Shown: positions 13,649-18,777 of the stretch, piece by piece
How positions within the stretch are numbered: position 1 is the first letter of the stretch
Layout: every line of letters starts with the position of its first letter
Made by a program: the position numbers and the translations under genes
DNA from: Hydrogenophaga sp.
Lineage (GTDB): Bacteria > Pseudomonadota > Gammaproteobacteria > Burkholderiales > Burkholderiaceae_C
Direction of reading: 5' to 3'
DNA: 18,777 nucleotides
Assembly: GCA_021154985.1 (NCBI GenBank)
Contig: JAJNQE010000055.1
Span: 1-18,777, forward strand
Notes under the pieces: generated by a model
Seen by the model: only the letters and a program-made list of their open reading frames with translations
Told to the model about the DNA's origin: nothing
The model's database searches: none

Positions 13649-14839
13649 TCAGCGGCGTCCGAAGTCCAGCGGCAGACCCACGTAGTTCTCGGCCAGCGAA
13701 CGCGACAGCGCTTCTGAATTCACCAGGTAGTCGAGCTCGGCCTCCTGCACCTTCTGGCCAAAGCCGGCGGTGTCGGGGAACTGGTGCATGAGCGAGGTGA
13801 GCCACCAGCTGAACCGCTCGGCGCGCCACACGCGGGCCAGCGCCTGCTGCGAGTAGTGGTCGATGCCGGCATTGCTCTTTTCGATGTAGTGGTCGATGAA
13901 GGCGCTGGAGAGGTACTTCACGTCGCTGGCCGCCAGGTTCAGGCCCTTGGCGCCGGTGGGCGGCACGATGTGCGCCGCGTCGCCTGCGAGGAACATGCGC
14001 CCGAAGCGCATGGGCTCGGCCACAAAGCTGCGCAGCGGCGCAATGCTCTTCTCGATGCTGGGGCCGGTGACCATGCGTTCGGCCATCTCGGGGTCCAGGC
14101 GCCGGCGCAGTTCGTCCCAGAAGCGGTCGTCGCTCCAGGCTTCCACCTTGTCGTCGATGGGGCACTGCACGTAGTAGCGGCTGCGCGTGAGGCTGCGCAT
14201 GGAGCACAGGCCGAAACCGCGTTCGCTGTTGGCGTAGACGATGGCGTGGGTGGAGACCGGCGGCACGTCAGCCAGCACACCGAGCCAGCCGAACGGGTAG
14301 ACCTTCTCGTATTCGGTGATGGCGCCCTCGGGCACGCTGGCGCGGCACACGCCGTGAAAACCGTCGCAGCCGGCGATGAAGTCGCAGGCCACCTCAAAGG
14401 TCTGACCGTCTTTCTCGTAGCGCACCACCGGGTGGTCGGTGTCGAAGTCATTCACCGTCACGTTGGCCGCGCTGTACACGGTGGGCAGACCGGCGGCGCT
14501 GCGCGCGTCCATCAGGTCGCGGGTCACCTCGGTCTGGCCGTAGGCCGTGACGACCTTGCCGCCGGTGAGGCCGTGCACATCGATCGGGTGGCGGGTGTTG
14601 GCGAACACCAGCTCGATGCTGTGGTGCACCGTGCCCTCGGCTTTCACGCGCTCGCCCACACCGGCCTCGGCCAGCAGATCCACCGTGATCTGCTCCAGGA
14701 TGCCGGCGCGGATGCGGCCGAGCACGTACTCGCCGCTCTGGCGCTCGATGATGATGTTGTCGATACCGGCCTTGTGCAGCAATTGGCCGAGCAGCAGGCC
14801 GGAGGGGCCGGCGCCGATGATGGCAACCTGGGTTCGCAT
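13649..14839 (-). CDS. pobA: 4-hydroxybenzoate 3-monooxygenase (PobA)
   Basis: The 396-residue product is the FAD enzyme that hydroxylates 4-hydroxybenzoate to protocatechuate with NADPH and O2, feeding the beta-ketoadipate or a protocatechuate ring-cleavage pathway. The FAD loop GAGPSG is at 9-14, the DG segment FIAGCDGFHGVCR at about 154-166 and the GD motif FLAGDAAHIVPPTGAKGLNL at 283-302. Residues equivalent to the Pseudomonas substrate and hydroxyl-relay residues are present: Tyr202 (YANSERGFG), Ser213 and Arg215 (LCSMRS), Tyr223 (RYYVQCP), Pro294 and Tyr386 (AENYVGLP). Length and C-terminus are typical. CAGGAGA lies 8 bases before the ATG at 14839. It is divergent from an IclR-family regulator, the usual pobA/pobR arrangement, and is followed by a terminator. 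No other protocatechuate genes are in the window. Confidence 0.96.
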   Translation of the reverse strand: MRTQVAIIGAGPSGLLLGQLLHKAGIDNIIIERQSGEYVLGRIRAGILEQITVDLLAEAGVGERVKAEGTVHHSIELVFANTRHPIDVHGLTGGKVVTAYGQTEVTRDLMDARSAAGLPTVYSAANVTVNDFDTDHPVVRYEKDGQTFEVACDFIAGCDGFHGVCRASVPEGAITEYEKVYPFGWLGVLADVPPVSTHAIVYANSERGFGLCSMRSLTRSRYYVQCPIDDKVEAWSDDRFWDELRRRLDPEMAERMVTGPSIEKSIAPLRSFVAEPMRFGRMFLAGDAAHIVPPTGAKGLNLAASDVKYLSSAFIDHYIEKSNAGIDHYSQQALARVWRAERFSWWLTSLMHQFPDTAGFGQKVQEAELDYLVNSEALSRSLAENYVGLPLDFGRR

Positions 14840-14865
14840 GGGTGTGTCTCCTGAAACAGCCGCCA

Positions 14866-14894
14866 AGCGTAGAAACCCGCTGACTGCAAAGCAA
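14866..14894 (-). promoter_or_regulatory. Candidate pobA promoter
   Basis: On the minus strand TTGCTT (14894-14889) and TACGCT (14871-14866) are 17 bases apart. The weak -10 suits an activator-dependent promoter. The start would fall near 14859, leaving a short leader with the CAGGAG ribosome-binding site. The proposed regulator boxes lie just upstream of the -35. Confidence 0.35.
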
Positions 14895-14910
14895 CCGTTT
14901 GCCATCAAGC

Positions 14911-14942
14911 TTGCGCGATGATCGGCCGACTTGTGCGATCAC
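14911..14942. promoter_or_regulatory. Candidate PobR/IclR operator boxes
   Basis: TTGCGCGAT (14911-14919) is repeated as TTGTGCGAT (14931-14939), a 20-base period that puts both on one face of the helix. The first copy runs into CGATGATCG (14916-14924), an exact palindrome around one base. IclR-type activators such as PobR and PcaU are known to bind repeated short motifs between divergent genes, and this site is just upstream of the pobA -35. It could also control the regulator's own gene on the other side. Confidence 0.45.
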
Positions 14943-14976
14943 CGCGCAGTTTGAAGCCTCCAGCCATAATCTCGGC

Positions 14977-15759
14977 ATGACGACACCCGAACACCCAGTG
15001 GCCAAAGCGGATTTCATCGAAGGCATGGCCAAGGGCATGGCGGTGCTGGAGAGCTTTGACACCCAGCGCCAGCGACTCAACGCCACGCAGGCGGCCGAAC
15101 GCGCAGGCCTCACGCGCGCGGCCGCCCGGCGCCACCTGCTCACGCTGGCCCATCTGGGATACCTGGAGACCGACGGCAGCCACTACTGGCTCTCGCCCAA
15201 GGTGCTGCGGTTTTCAGGCAGCTACCTGGCCTCGGCGCGCCTGCCGCGCCTGCTCCAGCCCACGCTCAACCGCCTGGCGGCCCTCACGCGCGATTCGTTT
15301 TCCGCGGCGGTGCTTGATGGCGACGAGGTGGTGATCATTGCCCGCAATGTGTCCATCGGCGGGCAACGGCTCATGGCCTATGGATTGCACCTCGGTGCGC
15401 GCCTGCCTGCGCACGCCACCTCCACCGGCCGGGTGCTGCTCGCGGCCAAACCGCGGGGTGAATTCAACACCTGGCTCAAGGGTCGTGTGCTGCCCCGGTT
15501 CACGCCACACACCGTGGTGGACCACAAGGCGTTCAAGGCGGTGATCGCACAGGTGCGCAGCGACGAGGTGGCCCTTGCGCGAGAAGAACACGAGCTCGGC
15601 GTGTTTGCGCTGGCGGTGCCGCTGCGCAACATGCAGGGCAAGGTGGTGGTGGCGCTGAACGTGGTGTCCGCCGCCGACCGCATGGACTCGCCGCAGTTTC
15701 AGCGCGACATGCTGCCGCTGCTGCAAGACGCGGCGCGCGAGCTGCGGCCCCTGCTCTGA
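14977..15759 (+). CDS. pobR: IclR-family regulator of pobA (PobR/PcaR-like)
   Basis: The 260-residue product has an N-terminal winged helix-turn-helix (about 10-75). It begins DFIEGMAKGMAVLESFD and continues LNATQAAERAGLTRAAARRH, LLTLAHLGYLETDGSHYWLS, a pattern typical of the PcaR/PobR/PcaU group. The effector domain spans about 90-255 (FSAAVLDGDEVVIIARNVS, LGARLPAHATSTGRVLLA, EEHELGVFALAVPLRN). It is divergent from pobA with 137 bases between them and is most likely its 4-hydroxybenzoate-responsive activator. The symbol rests on family and position, and PcaR is the alternative. The ATG at 14977 lacks a ribosome-binding site, but a -10-like CATAAT ends 6 bases before it, so the message could be leaderless. 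An upstream in-frame start at 14899 would overlap the operator boxes. Confidence 0.85.
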   Translation: MTTPEHPVAKADFIEGMAKGMAVLESFDTQRQRLNATQAAERAGLTRAAARRHLLTLAHLGYLETDGSHYWLSPKVLRFSGSYLASARLPRLLQPTLNRLAALTRDSFSAAVLDGDEVVIIARNVSIGGQRLMAYGLHLGARLPAHATSTGRVLLAAKPRGEFNTWLKGRVLPRFTPHTVVDHKAFKAVIAQVRSDEVALAREEHELGVFALAVPLRNMQGKVVVALNVVSAADRMDSPQFQRDMLPLLQDAARELRPLL

Positions 15760-15767
15760 CCGCAGCG

Positions 15768-15797
15768 CTTGGGGTTGGCCGGCCCCAGTCAAGTTTT
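15768..15797 (+). terminator. Weak candidate terminator of the IclR gene
   Basis: CTTGGGG (15768-15774) can pair with CCCCA..CAAG (15783-15793, two or three bases bulged) around an 8-base loop, directly followed by TTTT (15794-15797). It begins 8 bases after the regulator stop. The bulge makes it imperfect. Confidence 0.35.
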
Positions 15798-15808
15798 CCG
15801 CCGGGGAC

Positions 15809-15832
15809 AGCGCAGCGCTGGCCGCCTGCGCT
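15809..15832 (+). repeat. Inverted repeat in the leader region of the PNPOx gene
   Basis: AGCGCAG (15809-15815) and CTGCGCT (15826-15832) are exact reverse complements around a 10-base loop. It lies between the possible terminator of the preceding gene and the larger nested hairpin at 15838-15886. No function can be assigned. Confidence 0.4.
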
Positions 15833-15837
15833 GGCTA

Positions 15838-15886
15838 AGGTTGCAAGCGCAGTGACGCCGCGCTTCGCGGCCTCGCGCAGCAACCT
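15838..15886 (+). promoter_or_regulatory. Nested hairpin directly upstream of the PNPOx-family gene
   Basis: Three consecutive arms pair in register. AGGTTGC (15838-15844) pairs with GCAACCT (15880-15886), GCGC (15847-15850) with GCGC (15875-15878), and GCCGCG (15857-15862) with CGCGGC (15866-15871) around a CTT loop. Together they make a long stem with 17 base pairs and small internal loops. It ends 4 bases before the GAAAGGAG ribosome-binding site. It could be a structured leader controlling translation or simply an intergenic repeat. It matches no riboswitch I know. Confidence 0.45.
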
Positions 15887-15904
15887 CGCTGAAAGGAGCC
15901 GCCC

Positions 15905-16558
15905 GTGGCTTTCTATACCGACCCCCAACGCAAGATTCAGGAACAGTTCGAGAGCCGTCGCCTCGCCGATGCCGTGGAGAAAGCGATCGTGACCGACGAG
16001 CTTGATGAACGGCACACCGCCTTCATCGCGTCTCGCGACTTCTTTTTCCTCAGCACGGTCAATGCAGCAGGTGAGCCCACTGTCTCTTACAAAGGAGGTC
16101 AGGTGGGCACAGTCAAGGTGATCGACAACAAAACGCTGGCGTTTCCCGCCTATGACGGCAACGGCATGATGCTGTCCTGGGGCAACATCAGCGACACAGC
16201 AAAGATCGGTTTGCTGTTCATCGACTTCGAGACGCCCAACCGCATTCGCGCGCAAGCCACGGCCACGCTGCACACCGACGATCCTCTGCTGGCGGCTTAC
16301 CCGGGTGCCTTCATGGTCGTTCGTGCCCACATCGACAAGGTGTTCCTGAATTGCGCGCGCTACATTCACCCGCACCAGCGTCTCGGCACGTCGAAGTACG
16401 TGCCTGCGGAAGACGGCAGCCAGCCGTTCCCTGCGTGGAAGCGCATTGACGATTTGCAAGGGTCGCTCAAGCCGGTGGACGAAGGCCAGGCCATGCACCA
16501 CGGCGGCGTCATCACCGAAGCTCAGTACGGCGAGGCGCTGATGAAGGGCGAATCCTGA
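15905..16558 (+). CDS. Pyridoxamine 5'-phosphate oxidase-family flavoprotein
   Basis: The 217-residue product starts at a GTG 6 bases after GAAAGGAG. A helical N-terminus (AFYTDPQRKIQEQFESRRLA) leads into a split-barrel FMN-binding domain at about 35-150: SRDFFFLSTVNAAGEPTVSY, KGGQVGTVKVIDNKTLAFPA, YDGNGMMLSWGNIS and GLLFIDFETPNRIRAQATAT. Proteins of this type bind FMN, or sometimes F420 or heme, as dimers and are cytoplasmic oxidoreductases of mostly unknown substrate. It is not PdxH itself, because the length, the N-terminus and the KGG and NGMM segments fit the wider putative PNPOx family. It is probably monocistronic, lying after the IclR gene across a structured 145-base gap and converging on livF with 13 bases between stops. 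Confidence 0.83.
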   Translation: MAFYTDPQRKIQEQFESRRLADAVEKAIVTDELDERHTAFIASRDFFFLSTVNAAGEPTVSYKGGQVGTVKVIDNKTLAFPAYDGNGMMLSWGNISDTAKIGLLFIDFETPNRIRAQATATLHTDDPLLAAYPGAFMVVRAHIDKVFLNCARYIHPHQRLGTSKYVPAEDGSQPFPAWKRIDDLQGSLKPVDEGQAMHHGGVITEAQYGEALMKGES

Positions 16559-16571
16559 AGCAGGCGCGTGG

Positions 16572-17294
16572 TCACACGCCCAGGTACTGTTCCAGCAGTT
16601 CGGGCTTCGACAGGAGCTCCTCTGAACTGCCCTCGAACACCACCTCGCCCTTCACCAGGATCACGTTGCGGTCGGTGATCTGGGTGACGTGTTTCCAGTT
16701 CTTGTCCACGATGATGCTGCTGATGCCGCTTTCGCGGATCACACCGCAGATGCGCCAGATTTCGCGCGCGATCAGTGGGGCCAAGCCTTCGGTGGCTTCG
16801 TCGAGGATCAGCAGGTCGGGGTTGGTCATGAGCGCGCGGCCGATGGTGAGCATCTGCTGCTCACCACCGCTGAGCTGCTGCCCACCGTGGTTCAGGCGCT
16901 CGGCCAGGCGCGGAAAGGTGTCGAGCACACGCTCATAGGTCCAGTCGCGTTGACCTTTGGTGCCTGCGCGTGCCGACATCACGAGGTTTTCCTTGACGCT
17001 CAGGTTGCCGAAGATGCCGCGGCCTTCGGGCACGTAGGCCAGGCCCTGGCGGGCGATCTCGAACGTGGGCGCACCGGTCATGTCGCGGCCTTTCACGTGC
17101 ACCTTGCCGCCGCTGGGCTTGACGATGCCCATGATGGATTTGAGCAGCGTGGACTTGCCCATGCCGTTGCGGCCCATCAGGCCGATCGTCTGGCCTTGGC
17201 CGACGGTGAAGTCGATGCCGCGCAGGATGTGGCTGGCGCCGTAGTGGGTGTTGAGACCCTTCGCCTCAACCAATGCGTTCGTCAAGGCGCTCAT
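16572..17294 (-). CDS. livF: Branched-chain amino acid ABC transporter ATPase LivF
   Basis: The 240-residue product is the second ATPase of a HAAT-family uptake system. Walker A GRNGMGKST is at 41-49, the Q-loop region YVPEGRGIFGNLSVKENL at 88-104, the signature LSGGEQQML at 141-149 and Walker B LLILDEATEGLAP at 161-173. The segment after Walker B reads IIVDKNWKHV, where LivF proteins usually have VEQN. The start ATG shares its A with the livG stop (TGATG), so the two are coupled; a TTG one codon earlier is unlikely. Substrates of such systems include branched-chain amino acids, but also amides, urea and aromatic acids in betaproteobacteria. With no binding protein in the window the ligand is open. 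Confidence 0.92.
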   Translation of the reverse strand: MSALTNALVEAKGLNTHYGASHILRGIDFTVGQGQTIGLMGRNGMGKSTLLKSIMGIVKPSGGKVHVKGRDMTGAPTFEIARQGLAYVPEGRGIFGNLSVKENLVMSARAGTKGQRDWTYERVLDTFPRLAERLNHGGQQLSGGEQQMLTIGRALMTNPDLLILDEATEGLAPLIAREIWRICGVIRESGISSIIVDKNWKHVTQITDRNVILVKGEVVFEGSSEELLSKPELLEQYLGV

Positions 17295-18055
17295 CAATGC
17301 TCCTCACCCAGGTAGGCTGCCTGCACCGAGGCATCGGCGCGCACCTCGGCCGGCGTGCCGCTGGCGATCACCTGGCCGTTGACCATCACGGTGAGCTGGT
17401 CGGCCAGGGTGAACACCGCGTCCATGTCGTGCTCCACCAGCATGATGGCGTGATCCTTCTTCAGACGCAGCAGCAGCGCCACCATGCTCTCGGCTTCGGC
17501 CTGGCCCATGCCGGCCAGAGGCTCGTCGAGCAGCAGCACGGTGGGTTCGGTGGCCAGCGTCATCGCAATTTCCAACTGGCGCTGTTCGCCGTGGCTGGTG
17601 GTTCCGGCGACCACGCTGGCGCGGCTGGTGAGTCCAGCAAGCTCCAGCGCACGTTCGCAGCGCTGGTTGACCGCACCCATGGCGCTGGCCGAAGACACCC
17701 AGCGCAACGGGTTCCACGGCGCGTGCCGCTCGCGCGATTGCGCAGCCAGGCGCACGTTGTCCCACACGGTGAAGGGCAGGAAGATGTTGGTCTTCTGGTA
17801 GCTGCGGCCCAGACCCAGGCGAGAGATTTTTTCAGGGCTCTTGCCAGCGGTCTCCACACCGTTGAGCGTGATACGGCCCGAGGTGGGCGGCAAGTCGCCC
17901 GAGAGCAGGTTGGTCAGCGTGGATTTGCCGGCGCCGTTGGGACCGATCACCGCGTGGATGCGACCGCGGTGCAGGTCAACCGACACGTCGTTGACAGCGG
18001 CCAGACCGCCGAAGCGTTTGGTCAGGTTTCGGGCAGAAAGGAGCAGTTCGTTCAC
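17294..18055 (-). CDS. livG: Branched-chain amino acid ABC transporter ATPase LivG
   Basis: The 253-residue product has Walker A GPNGAGKST (38-46), the Q-loop GLGRSYQKTNIFLPFTVWDN (81-100), the signature SHGEQRQLEIAM (154-165, the LivG-type variant of LSGGQ), Walker B VLLLDEPLAGM (173-183) and the switch region LVEHDMDAVF (206-215). It begins at a GTG that overlaps the livM stop by 4 bases (GTGA), and ends in a one-base overlap with the livF start. LivG and LivF form the cytoplasmic ATPase pair of the transporter. The longer loop with HAPWNPLRWVSSASAM at about 111-126 is typical of LivG. Confidence 0.93.
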   Translation of the reverse strand: MNELLLSARNLTKRFGGLAAVNDVSVDLHRGRIHAVIGPNGAGKSTLTNLLSGDLPPTSGRITLNGVETAGKSPEKISRLGLGRSYQKTNIFLPFTVWDNVRLAAQSRERHAPWNPLRWVSSASAMGAVNQRCERALELAGLTSRASVVAGTTSHGEQRQLEIAMTLATEPTVLLLDEPLAGMGQAEAESMVALLLRLKKDHAIMLVEHDMDAVFTLADQLTVMVNGQVIASGTPAEVRADASVQAAYLGEEH

Positions 18056-18777
18056 GCGCGCTCCTTGGAACTGGTGAAGCGTTGCACGAGACCCAACAAA
18101 CCTCGCGGTGCGAACACCACCACCAGCACGATGAAACCGCCCATGAGCAGTTGCCAGTGTTTGGTGAGGTCCTTGAAGAAGTGCATCACGTACTCAAACG
18201 CGAAGGCACCCACGATGGCACCGGCGAAGTTGCCCATGCCGCCGAGGATGACCATCATGATGGCGTGCGCGCTCATGTGAAAACCCATCAGCTCGGGGTT
18301 CACGTAACCGGTCTGTGCGGCCCACAAAAAGCCCGCAACGCCGGCCAGCGCACCGGCCAGCGTGAAGGCCGCCAGCTTGTAGCCAAAGGTGCCATAGCCC
18401 ACGGCGCGCATGCGGTGTTCGTTCACTCGAATGCCGGCGAGCACGCGGCCAAACGGCGAGAACAACAACCGGCGCAAGAAGGCATACACCAGCACCAGCA
18501 ACAGCAGCGTGAAGTAATAGAAGGTGACCTTGTTTTCGAGGTCGATACCGGTCCAGCCGAACAGCGAGGCGTCGGGTCGGAAGTTCACGTACACCCCGTC
18601 GGAGCCGCCGAGCGCCTTGTTGTCGAAGAACAGGAAAAACACCATCTGCGCGAACGCCATGGTGACCATGATGAAGTAGATGCCGTGGGTGCGCACCACA
18701 AAGAACCCGATCACCATTGCCACCAGGCCGGACACAGCCACCGCGAGCGGCAGCGACCACCACAGGCTGACCGGCAT
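18052..18777 (-). CDS. livM: Branched-chain amino acid ABC transporter permease LivM (partial)
   Basis: The 241 residues seen are the C-terminal part of LivM; the gene runs past the right edge and its start is outside the window. The methionine at the edge is internal, not a start. Several membrane segments are visible, such as LPLAVAVSGLVAMVIGFFVV, YYFTLLLLVLVYAFL and FKLAAFTLAGALAGVAGF-like stretches. The family motif NEHRMRAVGYGTFGYKL contains the cytoplasmic coupling loop, and GGMGNFAGAIVGAFAFEYV is the conserved C-terminal segment. LivM-family proteins are usually about 320-420 residues, so roughly a quarter or more is missing. The stop overlaps the livG GTG start by 4 bases. LivH and the substrate-binding protein are presumably further to the right. 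Confidence 0.92.
   Translation of the reverse strand: MPVSLWWSLPLAVAVSGLVAMVIGFFVVRTHGIYFIMVTMAFAQMVFFLFFDNKALGGSDGVYVNFRPDASLFGWTGIDLENKVTFYYFTLLLLVLVYAFLRRLLFSPFGRVLAGIRVNEHRMRAVGYGTFGYKLAAFTLAGALAGVAGFLWAAQTGYVNPELMGFHMSAHAIMMVILGGMGNFAGAIVGAFAFEYVMHFFKDLTKHWQLLMGGFIVLVVVFAPRGLLGLVQRFTSSKERA

Noticed and set aside
14899..14976. ATG at 14899 as the start of the IclR regulator
   Set aside because: The extra 26 residues would be encoded by the operator region and resemble no IclR N-terminus. The start at 14977 fits family length, although no ribosome-binding site is seen.

Overview
The window is GC-rich chromosomal DNA with dense genes, short intergenic gaps and frequent 1-4 base stop/start overlaps. 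The gene set suggests a betaproteobacterium of the Comamonadaceae type (Hydrogenophaga, Acidovorax or Variovorax-like): pobA divergent from an IclR regulator, a LivMGF branched-chain transporter, a YgiQ radical SAM protein, ExeA/GspB and a bactofilin. That assignment is inferred from gene content and base composition only. No tRNA, rRNA or CRISPR array was seen.

Layout. 1-655: a catalase-family peroxidase gene (minus strand) loses its 3' part next to about 142 bases of lower-GC DNA that may be the end of a mobile element. 843-1838: a divergent LysR regulator. 1866-6091: a co-directional minus-strand block read as bactofilin, ExeA/GspA-like ATPase, GspB-like protein, a lone ABC ATPase and a 131-residue unknown. 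This looks like a cell-envelope module in which ExeA/GspB would serve secretin assembly through peptidoglycan. 6282-8504: an aromatic-type FAD monooxygenase, a DUF2783 small protein and a MarR regulator in one overlapping operon, preceded by two adjacent palindromes. 8571-10907: ygiQ. 10911-11618: a cold-shock-domain/DUF1294 membrane protein.

11650-12640: a two-gene toxin-antitoxin locus, a ParD-like antitoxin overlapping a zeta-type kinase toxin, controlled by a perfect 13+13 base palindrome that contains the putative -10 element and part of the ribosome-binding site. 12644-13546: a short CaiB/BaiF-AMACR-like protein. 13649-15759: pobA (4-hydroxybenzoate 3-monooxygenase) with a terminator, divergent from its probable IclR/PobR regulator, with candidate operator boxes between them. 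15760-15904: an intergenic stretch with three potential hairpins, the last just before a PNPOx-family flavoprotein gene (15905-16558). 16572-18777: livF, livG and a partial livM, coupled by overlapping stops and starts and running off the right edge.

Most of the window is ordinary metabolism and transport. The least conventional parts are the ParD-like/zeta locus with its operator, the bactofilin-ExeA-GspB-ABC block, the structured leader before the PNPOx gene, and the broken catalase-like gene at the left edge.
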